Below the pieces are notes generated by a model. It ran no database searches, was not told the DNA's origin, and saw only the letters and a program-made list of their open reading frames with translations. From assembly GCA_001898225.1 (NCBI GenBank), contig MKTJ01000004.1, positions 117,531 to 181,530 on the forward strand: 64,000 nt of DNA. Direction: 5' to 3'. Positions within the stretch are counted from its first letter, which is position 1, and every line of letters begins with the position of its first letter. Below are positions 15,759 through 23,627 of this stretch, piece by piece. The DNA is from Chloroflexi bacterium 54-19. GTDB lineage: Bacteria; Chloroflexota; Chloroflexia; Chloroheliales; Chloroheliaceae. The position numbers and the translations under genes were made by a program.

Positions 15759-18086
15759 ATGTCTGAATCGACCACTAAAGAAAATGAGATAGTCTCGGCG
15801 GTTACCGCACCTTCTTCCGGTTGGCTGAGTCGTTGGGGCGACTGGCTGGCGTTTTTCGCCTACGCCTTGCTGGCACTGGCTTTTACCTGGCCGCTGGTCT
15901 TACAGATGGACACCAATTTGCGGGCTGCTTCCGGCACCGGCGACGCCTACCAGAATATCTGGTACATGTGGTGGTATGGGCACGCCCTCGAACTTGGCGT
16001 CGACCCTTCCCGGTCTAACCTTATGTACGGGCTGTTGCCGGATGTCCAGGTGCTGGTAAGCAGCATCCTGAATGGGCTGTTGATGTGGCCGGTCATCAAG
16101 CTTTTCGGAGCCCTGACAGCTTATAATTTCGCCCTGCTGATTTCTTTTCCGCTGGCCGGGTTCTTTACCTACAAACTGGCCCTGGAAGTTTTATCTCAGC
16201 GGGCCGGGTTTACCTGGAACCGCTTGGCCGCCTTCGCCGCCGGGTTTTTCTTCGCCTTTTCGAATTTCCACTATGCCCGGACTGAAGGGCACCTGGGTCT
16301 TTTAACAATCCAGTGGCTTCCTTTTTACCTGTGGATGCTGTTCCGGCTGCGGAGACACCCCAGCTATTTAAACGCCGCCCTGGTGGCCCTGGGTTGTATC
16401 CTGGCCGCCCTCTCGGACCTCTATTACCTGGGCTATTTCGTGCTGCCCGTGACGGTGGCTTTTGTGGCCTGGTTTGGCGCGGCGGAATGGCAGCAATTCT
16501 GGCGGTGGAAGACCAACTTAAAATATTATGTGGTTGCCCTGGTCGTGGCCGGGGCTGTCCTGCTGTTTTTCTACCGCTTTTTCCTCAGCCTCGACCCCGA
16601 TATTCGGCAGTCGGTGGGTGATGCCTCGACCGATGTCCGCAGTCTTTCCGCCAACTTGCTGGCCTATTTCTTTCCGAGCGGCACTAATCCCCTGTTTGGA
16701 GGGTTGACTGCCCCGATTTACAATACTTTCCAGACTCCCTTCCTTATCGAGGAAAATATTTTCCCCGGTTACGTCCTCTATATCCTGGCTTTTGGTGGCC
16801 TTTTTTTCAAAAAGATTCAGGCGCTTTCATCGGAAGTTTATTTCTGGTTGACCCTGGCGGTCTTTGCTTTTGTTTTCTCACTGGGACCGCATCTTCACGT
16901 GGCCGGGTTCGAGCTTGATTTTCCCGCGTTGCCTTATAGTATTACCTACGGGAAGTTCCCCTTTTTAGGTAATTTCCGGGCTCCCTCCCGGATGAGTGTA
17001 ATCGTCGTCCTGGCCCTGGCAATCCTGGCCGCATTCTGCCTGGCATTGCTCCTGGAAAAATTACCAGGCTGGCTTGCCTTGCGCATTAAAGCACGTAAAG
17101 CACGCCGGTTCCGGTTGCTATTGGGTAGGCCGGTGGCCGCGCCGGTCCTGGTGGCGGTGCTGCTGGCCCTTTCCCTGGCCGAAACCCTTCCTTATGGTCT
17201 GCCTTTTAAGACGGCCCCGGTCGAAACGCCTCAAATCTACCGGGAAATCGCGGCGACACCGGGCGACTTCAAGGTCCTGGAACTGCCGCTCAATACCAAC
17301 AGCCAGCCGCTTTATTACCAGATTTTGCACCAGAAACCCCTGGTCGGTGGTCTGGCGACCCGTATCTCCAACCGGATGACCGTCTCCTGGGACCAGGCGA
17401 CCTACCTGGGCATGTTTAACCCGGCGGAAAGCTCGGCGGTCATCAGCAACGGGTACCCTCTTAAAGTGCCGGGTGGGCCGGACATTTTTCCGATTGATAT
17501 TACGTTCCGGCAAATGCTGGATGAAGAGGGGATTGGTTTTGTGACCTTTCGGTCTGAGCGGGCCGATTTCGCCTGGATGCGTGACTATCTAATTCAGCAG
17601 TTGGGCCAGCCTAAATACACCGAAACGCTCTACGGCGAACCCTTGCTTGGCTGGAACCTGCTGCCCTTGGGGAAGAATCTGCCGGGAGATGTGGCGGCGG
17701 GGAAATTCAGGATTCGTTTGGGAGATGGTTGGGACGCCGGGCTGGGTACGAGTGACAACGGCCAGTTGTTGCGGCTGGTCCAGCAGGACGCTCAATTTCT
17801 GGTGACACCCGGTACCCCCGGTAAGTATAATTTTTACCTGACCGTAACACCCTATATCCAGCCTCAGGCGGTGGAAATCTACCTGAACGGAAAAGCAGTA
17901 GGAAGAATCGAGGGGAAAACACCCTGGAAAGCCGTTCCCGCTTTTTTGCCGTTAGATTTGTTGCCCGGTAAGAATGTTATCCAGCTTCGTTCGACGGAGG
18001 GCTGTCTCCACCCGGTAGACTACATCCCAAACAGCACCGACCAGCGCTGCATCAGTTTCGCGGTGCAAAATGTGAGTTTGAAATAA
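15759..18086 (+). CDS. Large multi-pass membrane protein, GT-C glycosyltransferase-like
   Basis: This 775-residue protein has about ten or eleven membrane helices in residues 25-490. The first loop after TM1 carries an acidic motif (SGTGDAYQNIWYMWW) at the place where GT-C enzymes hold their catalytic Asp, which suggests a polyprenyl-phosphate-sugar-using glycosyltransferase. Residues 490-640 form a soluble region, and 640-775 look like a beta-sandwich (LGTSDNGQLLRLVQQDAQF to NVIQLRSTEGC) similar to carbohydrate-associated domains. No Shine-Dalgarno site is visible before the ATG. Fold assignment is by topology and motif only; the sugar and acceptor are unknown, and a YfhO-type role is possible. 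Confidence 0.6.
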   Translation: MSESTTKENEIVSAVTAPSSGWLSRWGDWLAFFAYALLALAFTWPLVLQMDTNLRAASGTGDAYQNIWYMWWYGHALELGVDPSRSNLMYGLLPDVQVLVSSILNGLLMWPVIKLFGALTAYNFALLISFPLAGFFTYKLALEVLSQRAGFTWNRLAAFAAGFFFAFSNFHYARTEGHLGLLTIQWLPFYLWMLFRLRRHPSYLNAALVALGCILAALSDLYYLGYFVLPVTVAFVAWFGAAEWQQFWRWKTNLKYYVVALVVAGAVLLFFYRFFLSLDPDIRQSVGDASTDVRSLSANLLAYFFPSGTNPLFGGLTAPIYNTFQTPFLIEENIFPGYVLYILAFGGLFFKKIQALSSEVYFWLTLAVFAFVFSLGPHLHVAGFELDFPALPYSITYGKFPFLGNFRAPSRMSVIVVLALAILAAFCLALLLEKLPGWLALRIKARKARRFRLLLGRPVAAPVLVAVLLALSLAETLPYGLPFKTAPVETPQIYREIAATPGDFKVLELPLNTNSQPLYYQILHQKPLVGGLATRISNRMTVSWDQATYLGMFNPAESSAVISNGYPLKVPGGPDIFPIDITFRQMLDEEGIGFVTFRSERADFAWMRDYLIQQLGQPKYTETLYGEPLLGWNLLPLGKNLPGDVAAGKFRIRLGDGWDAGLGTSDNGQLLRLVQQDAQFLVTPGTPGKYNFYLTVTPYIQPQAVEIYLNGKAVGRIEGKTPWKAVPAFLPLDLLPGKNVIQLRSTEGCLHPVDYIPNSTDQRCISFAVQNVSLK

Positions 18087-18159
18087 CCCTTTTCAAAATC
18101 CGGTCTATCCAATTAATTCCTGAGATATTCCACTATCTAATCAACCTAAACACCGGGCT

Positions 18160-18753
18160 TCATTTTTTCTGTTTGAACGTAGGGACCAGCATATCGTAGA
18201 CGATCTGTTGCATCCAATGGGCAAATTGTTCGGGTGTAGAGGGACGCTCTTGCTCCAACCACCAGAGGAGGGCGCTACTCGCGGCTGAGGATACGGTGGT
18301 GAATTTCAGGTCGAACGGCAGGGTATCGGGATCGGCAGTGGCTTCCGGGAACGTTTGCTGGAAGTACGCCCGGCAGTGTTGCTGGGTCTGCTGGCGAAAG
18401 CGCAGGCTCAAGAAAGTGTCCGAGTGTGTACCCAACACCAGGCGATAAAAGTTGGAAAACTGCTGAAGCTGCTTGAGTAGTTCAATCAGCCCTTCATAAC
18501 GACCTTCCTCTACAATTCTCCCTTCCTCCTCTAATCCCTGGTATATCGCATTTAGATGCTGCTCAAGCAGGTCATATTTATCAAGATAATGGCGATAAAA
18601 TGTCGAGCGGTTCACCATGGCTCGCCTGGTAATATCCCGCACCGTGAGGGCCTCGAAACCTTTTTCCACGGTTCCCTCAATCAGGGCTTGCTCAAGGGAT
18701 TTGCGCGTGCGATGCACCCTCAAATCTTCACTGCCATCGAGCTTTTGCATCAT
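18160..18753 (-). CDS. TetR-family transcriptional regulator
   Basis: This is 197 residues from the ATG-ATG pair preceded by GGGGGAG; a start 30 bases upstream is in frame but lacks a ribosome site. Residues 8-60 are a TetR helix-turn-helix (EKGFEALTVRDITRRAMVNRSTFYRHYLDKYDLL, motif T-V-R-D-I-T...N-R-S-T-F-Y-R-H-Y). Residues 70-195 form the variable helical ligand domain, of the TetR_C_7-like kind. It is divergent from a ketopantoate reductase-like gene and is likely to control it and itself through the inverted repeat between them. Ligand unknown. Confidence 0.88.
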   Translation of the reverse strand: MMQKLDGSEDLRVHRTRKSLEQALIEGTVEKGFEALTVRDITRRAMVNRSTFYRHYLDKYDLLEQHLNAIYQGLEEEGRIVEEGRYEGLIELLKQLQQFSNFYRLVLGTHSDTFLSLRFRQQTQQHCRAYFQQTFPEATADPDTLPFDLKFTTVSSAASSALLWWLEQERPSTPEQFAHWMQQIVYDMLVPTFKQKK

Positions 18754-18810
18754 TTTTCTCTCCCCCTGTCGCATAGGCAACACATTCCGTTCTATTGCTG
18801 GTTGACCCTA

Positions 18811-18840
18811 ATTGTACCAGCGGTTACGCTTTTTTTGCAA
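18811..18840 (-). promoter_or_regulatory. Candidate promoter for the TetR gene
   Basis: On the minus strand, TTGCAA (18835-18840) and TACAAT (18811-18816) are separated by 18 bases, close to sigma-70 consensus, and point toward the TetR gene. Confidence 0.4.
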
Positions 18841-18865
18841 AGGCGCGCTGGCTGTGCGCGGCTTT
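18839..18865. promoter_or_regulatory. Inverted repeat, candidate TetR operator
   Basis: AAAGGCGCGC (18839-18848) and GCGCGGCTTT (18856-18865) are inverted copies with one mismatch around seven bases. The location between the divergent TetR and reductase genes, beside the TetR -35 box, is where an autoregulatory operator would be expected. Binding is inferred. Confidence 0.4.
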
Positions 18866-18908
18866 TGAGGAACTATCTCAGGTAAAAGAAGAATAAGAGA
18901 GAGAGCAT

Positions 18909-19880
18909 ATGGATATTCTTATTTTGGGGGCGGGAGTCGTTGGCAGCGTCTATGCCGCCAGGCTTAAGGGGGCGGGTCAAAACGTCTCGCTCCTAGCGCG
19001 AGGGCAACGGGCGGTGTCGTTGCGTGCCAATGGTATTCAACTTGAAGATGCCGCGACCGGGCGCAGGACGACAACCCCGGTTACCGTCATAGAGCACCTG
19101 GCTCCAACCGATAACTATGATGTCGTCATTGTGACCGTACGATTCGATCAGCTCCAATCGGTTTTGCCGGCCCTTGCCGCCAATCGCCGGGTTCCTACCT
19201 TGTTGTTTATGGTGAATAACCCTGCTGGCATGCGACTATTCGAGGAACTCGATGTACAGCGTGTCGTGCCTGGTTTCCCAGCCGCCGGTGGCGTACGCAA
19301 AGGGGATGTTGTACACTACCTTACCCTTCGACAGGTGCCAACGATTCTTGGCGAAGTTGATGGCCGTGTGACGCCGCGTCTGCGCGAACTCGCGGCTATG
19401 TTCAAACAGGCCGGTTTTAGTGTTAAGCTAAGTTCCGATATTCAGACTTGGTTAAAGACCCACGTGCTCATGGATGTAAATATTATCCCAGCCGCCCTCA
19501 GGACAGGAGGGAGCGCGCAACTTGGGCGGTCGCGCCGCGATGTTGCGCTGCTGGTTCAGACCGTGCGGGAAGGGTTGTTAGCCCTGAGAGGGTTGGGTAC
19601 GCCTCTGACACCTTTCTATCTAACAGTAGTTTTTCTCTGGCTCCCTCGCTGGCTCAGCATTATCTTTTTGCAAGCTCTTTTCCGCACCCGTCTTTCCGTG
19701 CTTGGAATCGACCCCCATCTTGATGACGATATTGGGGAGATACGCCAGGTGGCGCGAGAACTCATGGAGCAACTGCGTCAGTCACCCCGCCCCACGCCGA
19801 ACCTTAATCGCCTGATGGTTGCCCTGGAACAGCCAGAAGGTTGGGTAAAGGCTCAGGGTACTACCGGTTTAGTCGATTGA
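18909..19880 (+). CDS. Ketopantoate reductase-like NAD(P)-dependent oxidoreductase (PanE/ApbA family)
   Basis: This 323-residue cytoplasmic protein has the PanE/ApbA fold. The N-terminal Rossmann motif is MDILILGAGVVGSVYAARL (GxGxxG), followed by the NADP-discriminating SLLARGQR. A Lys-containing stretch SSDIQTWLKTHVLMDVNIIPAAL about residue 180 matches the family's catalytic-Lys region, and the helical C-terminal domain is present. Because it is paired with a divergent TetR regulator and has no pantothenate neighbours, a detoxifying or unknown-substrate reductase seems more likely than the true pantothenate enzyme. Its coding sequence looks less biased toward GCC/GGG-rich codons than its neighbours, a weak hint of transfer. 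Confidence 0.75.
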   Translation: MDILILGAGVVGSVYAARLKGAGQNVSLLARGQRAVSLRANGIQLEDAATGRRTTTPVTVIEHLAPTDNYDVVIVTVRFDQLQSVLPALAANRRVPTLLFMVNNPAGMRLFEELDVQRVVPGFPAAGGVRKGDVVHYLTLRQVPTILGEVDGRVTPRLRELAAMFKQAGFSVKLSSDIQTWLKTHVLMDVNIIPAALRTGGSAQLGRSRRDVALLVQTVREGLLALRGLGTPLTPFYLTVVFLWLPRWLSIIFLQALFRTRLSVLGIDPHLDDDIGEIRQVARELMEQLRQSPRPTPNLNRLMVALEQPEGWVKAQGTTGLVD

Positions 19881-19901
19881 TTTTCAAAATAATAAAAGTA
19901 A

Positions 19902-20591
19902 TCAGGCCCCAGGCGGTAGAGAAATATAGGTGTCGGGACGGTCCTTGTACCTGGGCCAGATTAATTTTAACTGCTTTGTATTATCGTCAAAGCCAAGGGT
20001 AACGACTTTCTTGTAATCGTTGGTGTAAGTTGGCAATTTGCCCTCAGGAAAGACCTGGTTATAGACCTGCTGGCAATTAAGTTCGGTCTTGTCGCAGCTA
20101 TAGACGATATAGCGCGTGTCCCGATGGGTGTTTTCCAGTTTTGCGTCCAGGTGGTAGAGATGGTCGTTGGCAAGCAAGCTCTGGACGTGAACGTAGTGGT
20201 TGCTCTTAAAAAGGGTCAGGCCGATCACCACCCACGCCGTCACTACCGCCAGCATCAGGAGCCCGGTTAAGAGTTTGAACAAGACCGGCATGCCCCGGTA
20301 TTGGGGATTGCGCATCCTGGCGATAAACGGCCACGCCAGCAGCACCACAATTGCGCCCGCCGAGATGGGAAGGACGTAGCGGGTCGAGATTTCGTCGTAA
20401 AGAACAAGGCTCCAGTAAATGCCCCTGGCCTGACCTTCTCGAAACGGAACAATAAGGACAATGGCGATGACCGCCCAGGCAATCGTCAGTAAAAGGGCCA
20501 GGTAAGCGACAAAACGGATCGAGCCGCCAAAGAACCGGCTGTAGCGGCCAAACTGGTTGGTAATTTCCTGCACCGAGGTTTGTTGTGACAT
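19902..20591 (-). CDS. Membrane protein of unknown function
   Basis: This 229-residue protein has three clear membrane helices (about 27-49, 73-91, 103-128) and a C-terminal soluble domain of about 100 residues, probably outside, with two cysteines (YSCDKTELNC) that could form a disulfide. I do not recognise the family. It lies downstream of ccmD on the same strand but 210 bases away, with a hairpin in between, so membership in the ccm operon is uncertain. A role linked to cytochrome or redox function can only be guessed. Confidence 0.6.
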   Translation of the reverse strand: MSQQTSVQEITNQFGRYSRFFGGSIRFVAYLALLLTIAWAVIAIVLIVPFREGQARGIYWSLVLYDEISTRYVLPISAGAIVVLLAWPFIARMRNPQYRGMPVLFKLLTGLLMLAVVTAWVVIGLTLFKSNHYVHVQSLLANDHLYHLDAKLENTHRDTRYIVYSCDKTELNCQQVYNQVFPEGKLPTYTNDYKKVVTLGFDDNTKQLKLIWPRYKDRPDTYISLPPGA

Positions 20592-20760
20592 GAAGGAATA
20601 AATAACTTTCTTAGGTTTAGTAATTGTAAAGCCGAAATAAAATTAACGAAACTATTTTAACAGGCAGGAAGTTTTATAAAACCCGGTTGCTCACAGCAGA
20701 AAAGTGGGTAATATCACATATTTTTGAGAATTAAAAGCAGGGAAGTTCAGGGAGAGGGTT

Positions 20761-20790
20761 ACCGGGACCGGCAGACGGCCCCGGTTTTTT
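20761..20790 (+). terminator. Plus-strand terminator-like hairpin behind ccmD
   Basis: ACCGGGACCG pairs with CGGCCCCGGT (one mismatch, loop GCAGA) and is followed by six T on the plus strand. The genes on both sides are on the minus strand, where no U-run would follow, so this would end an antisense transcript. It may still slow minus-strand transcription between ccmD and the next gene. Confidence 0.45.
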
Positions 20791-20801
20791 GTCAGGACAG
20801 T

Positions 20802-21119
20802 TTAACCCCGCAGGTTGCCCTGGGGAGTCTGGGGGGTGCCACTTACTTCCAGTTTGGGGTCAAGTTCGGTAAAGGGCGCGGTTGGAGCGGGAGCCTGGGT
20901 GGATTGGCGCTCGGCTTCTTCCTGGCGCAATTGCTCGACCTCCTGGCGCAGACTCTCCTGGCGGCGGTTCAGCCAGAACAGGTAGACCGCGATTAACAGC
21001 CAGACCGCGATAAAGGCCGCGATGACATATACGAAGCCGGAATCAACCTGGTCGGTAGTCGGCGGGGGCGGGGTTGATGTGGTTTGCCCCAGAGCAAACA
21101 ATAGCGAATTTAAGTTCAT
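20802..21119 (-). CDS. ccmD: CcmD-like small membrane protein
   Basis: This 105-residue protein has one membrane helix (about 30-50, FVYVIAAFIAVWLLIAVYLF) followed by a basic/acidic coiled coil (NRRQESLRQEVEQLRQEEAERQ) and a Pro-rich tail. The position directly after ccmC with a four-base ATGA overlap, the size and the N-out single helix match CcmD, which helps release holo-CcmE from the CcmABC complex. The N-terminal Pro/Thr stretch and the C-terminal tail are longer than in proteobacterial CcmD (about 60-70). Assignment rests mainly on context. Confidence 0.7.
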   Translation of the reverse strand: MNLNSLLFALGQTTSTPPPPTTDQVDSGFVYVIAAFIAVWLLIAVYLFWLNRRQESLRQEVEQLRQEEAERQSTQAPAPTAPFTELDPKLEVSGTPQTPQGNLRG

Positions 21120-21865
21120 GCGTAATCCTCGTCCTCATTCAGGGCCATCCGCACCCCGGCTACCTGGTCGCGCAGGTTTTCCAGCCGGATGCGTTGAATC
21201 ATCAAATATACAAAAAACTGGCTGAAGGTAATAATCGAAATCACCAGCGTCACAATCATAAAACCTTCCAGAGCGACCGCCGCGCCGTTGGTCCCGAAGA
21301 CAATCGGGTGCAACCCTGCCGGGAAAAAGCGGGTGGAGAAGTAGACCAGCGGGACATTGATAAACCCGATGATGCCAAAGACCGCCGTCAGGGCCGCCTT
21401 GCGACCGGGGTCTTCCACCGAACTGCGCAGCATCCACCCCGCCAGGTAGACCACCATCATAATGGTAACGGTCGTCAGGCGGGGATCCCAGGTCCAGAAG
21501 GTGCCCCAGGCGTAACGGGCCCAGATAGAACCCGTCACGATGCCAATCAGGGCGAAAAAGACGCCCAGTTCGAGGCCGGTTATCATCAGAATATCCCAAC
21601 TGCGTTTGCGGGTGCGCCAGTAGCCCAACCCCCCGATAAAGTAAATCGTAAAGGAGAGCAGGCACAGGATATTCGAGGGCATGTGGAAGTAAAAAATCCG
21701 CTGCGAGTATTTTAGCTCAAAGTCGGAAGGCGCGAGCAAAATAAAAATCAGCGTGAGCGGAAAGGAAACCAGCATGGTCCACAGCAGGACTTTGGACAAG
21801 TCGAATTTGCGTTTGCCGGTAGTCACTCCGCCGCCAAAATCCATTTTCTTGGTAAGTGTTGCCAT
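21116..21865 (-). CDS. ccmC: Heme exporter/handling protein CcmC
   Basis: This 249-residue integral membrane protein of the heme-handling family has six membrane helices. The tryptophan-rich WWD signature is seen as WGTFWTWDPRLTT at about residue 120, flanked by His residues in FYFHMPSN (TM2 side) and GLHPIVFG, which serve as heme axial ligands in the family. CcmC loads heme on CcmE. It follows ccmB by about 100 bases and overlaps ccmD. Basic N-terminus (KKMDFGGG...GKRK) is cytoplasmic. Confidence 0.93.
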   Translation of the reverse strand: MATLTKKMDFGGGVTTGKRKFDLSKVLLWTMLVSFPLTLIFILLAPSDFELKYSQRIFYFHMPSNILCLLSFTIYFIGGLGYWRTRKRSWDILMITGLELGVFFALIGIVTGSIWARYAWGTFWTWDPRLTTVTIMMVVYLAGWMLRSSVEDPGRKAALTAVFGIIGFINVPLVYFSTRFFPAGLHPIVFGTNGAAVALEGFMIVTLVISIITFSQFFVYLMIQRIRLENLRDQVAGVRMALNEDEDYA

Positions 21866-21972
21866 TTATTAACAAACCTTGTTTCTAACAGTAATCTCTA
21901 CAAATAAATACGAGCCGATGGGGTGTTAAGAAAAATCACCCTCAATTTGATAAAAAGATAAATAATGAAAAA

Positions 21973-22716
21973 TTATTCCTCAAGGACCAGTTCAAAGAGC
22001 ATACCAGGGACGACCGCGAATATCAGGTCAAAAAAGAACATCAGCCCGAGGGCGCTACTGATTTCATCGAAAGGCCGGTTACTCAGGATTGCCGCCGTTG
22101 ACTGCGAGGCCGCGATAATCACCGGGAGCATAATCGGGAAGAACAGCACCGGCAAAAGGACTTCCCTGGCCCGCGTGTTGACCGCCATCGCGGCGAAAAG
22201 CGTCCCAATTTCGGCAAAGCCGATAGTCCCCAGGAGTAGCACCGGCAGGAGTTCTAGCCGCAGGACCGAAAAGTTAAAGAGCATGCTGAAAATCGGGGCC
22301 AGGAGCAATTCGACAACGATGATAAAGGTGAAATTGCCCAGGGCTTTGCCATAGAAAATCGCGCTCCGTTCCGCCGGAGCCAGCAGCAAGCCTTCCAGCG
22401 ACCCCCGGTCTTTCTCGTTGATAAAGGAGCGGTTCAGACCCAGCACACCTGCGAAAGTGAAGGCAATCCAGAGCAGACCCGGCGCAACATCGCCCGCTTC
22501 TTTAAGCTTGCCTGGCAGTGCAAAGACAAAGACCATGACTACCAGCAGGCTAAAGACTGCCATCGAGCTAAAGATTTCTTTGGTGCGGAGCTCGGTCCGA
22601 ATGTCTTTAAGAAAGACCTGCCCCGCCACCCGGAAATAGGCCGAAAGCGCCGACTTTTCTTTCTGTTTTTCCAGCCCGGTTTCAATGGGCCGGTCTATCT
22701 TCGCCATCCTCGCCAT
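21973..22716 (-). CDS. ccmB: Heme ABC transporter permease CcmB
   Basis: This 247-residue permease has six membrane helices and the CcmB signature FLKDIRTELRTKEIFSSMAVFSLLV near residue 40. The motif F(I)NEKDRGSLEGLLLAP about residue 100 matches the conserved cytosolic loop that contacts CcmA. It pairs with CcmA to form the ATP-driven complex that releases heme-loaded CcmE. About 107 bases separate it from ccmA; the gap has no obvious terminator. Confidence 0.92.
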   Translation of the reverse strand: MARMAKIDRPIETGLEKQKEKSALSAYFRVAGQVFLKDIRTELRTKEIFSSMAVFSLLVVMVFVFALPGKLKEAGDVAPGLLWIAFTFAGVLGLNRSFINEKDRGSLEGLLLAPAERSAIFYGKALGNFTFIIVVELLLAPIFSMLFNFSVLRLELLPVLLLGTIGFAEIGTLFAAMAVNTRAREVLLPVLFFPIMLPVIIAASQSTAAILSNRPFDEISSALGLMFFFDLIFAVVPGMLFELVLEE

Positions 22717-22823
22717 ACTTACTCATTGTAGCCAGTAACATATTTTCGGGCGCTCTGGCCGCCATTTCCACCCAACCCGTTGCACTTTAACTGACTACTG
22801 ACCACGACCTACCGACCACTTTT

Positions 22824-23600
22824 CTAACGCCGGATAGCTTCATAATACCAGCTTTGGACCTCGTCACCCGCCAGTCTTTGGGCCGGGGCTTCGCGCACAA
22901 TTTTCCCCGCTGAAAGCACCACGACCCGGTTACTAAGGGCCAGGCCGCGTTCCAGGTTATGGGTTGTCATGAGGACAGTCCGGGGTTGTCCCTGGTCGTC
23001 CGGCTCGGAAACGACCTGGGCGAGCATTTCAGCGGCCTGGCGGTCGAGCCCGGTATCCGGTTCATCCAGGAGCAGGAGTGGCGGCTGGTGCAAAATGGCG
23101 CGAGCTAACGAAAGGCGCTGTTGCATCCCGCGTGAAAAATAGCGGACCCGCTGCCCGGCCCGGCGTTCCAGGCCTACCTTGATCAGCAGTTCCTCGACCC
23201 GGTGTTCCAGTCTTTCCCCGGACAGACCGTAGAGTTTGCCGTAAAAGTGCAAATTCTCGCGGGCCGTCAAATCCTCGTAAAGATAGGTCAGGTGGCTGAT
23301 AACGCCGATTAACGAGCGGACGCTGGCACGAGTCTCCTCAACCGGGATACCGGCGATTTCAAGATTCCCCCCACTTGGCCGGGAGAGCATCGCCAGGATA
23401 CGCAGGAGGGTGGATTTCCCGGCTCCGTTAGGACCGAGCAAAATAACCCGTTCGCCCAGGTTTACGTCCAGGTTGACGCCGCGCAAGACCGTGATGTGGC
23501 CGAAATTCTTGGTAATGCCCCTGGCCCGCAACATCACCTGCGGCCTGCCGGCTTCTAACGTTGCCCCCGGCGAATTATTCAACTGCTCGTTATTGGTCAT
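22824..23600 (-). CDS. ccmA: Heme exporter ATP-binding protein CcmA
   Basis: This 258-residue ABC ATPase has Walker A LLGPNGAGKST, Q-loop near VISHLTYLY, signature FSRGMQQRLSLARA and Walker B LLLLDEPDTGLD, then the H-loop MTTHN. Genomic position before ccmB supports the CcmA assignment over other ABC ATPases. The stop of the amidohydrolase gene lies 27 bases upstream, so both belong to one transcript. Confidence 0.92.
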   Translation of the reverse strand: MTNNEQLNNSPGATLEAGRPQVMLRARGITKNFGHITVLRGVNLDVNLGERVILLGPNGAGKSTLLRILAMLSRPSGGNLEIAGIPVEETRASVRSLIGVISHLTYLYEDLTARENLHFYGKLYGLSGERLEHRVEELLIKVGLERRAGQRVRYFSRGMQQRLSLARAILHQPPLLLLDEPDTGLDRQAAEMLAQVVSEPDDQGQPRTVLMTTHNLERGLALSNRVVVLSAGKIVREAPAQRLAGDEVQSWYYEAIRR

Positions 23601-23627
23601 AGTTCAACCGGAAATCCCAGGGAAATT

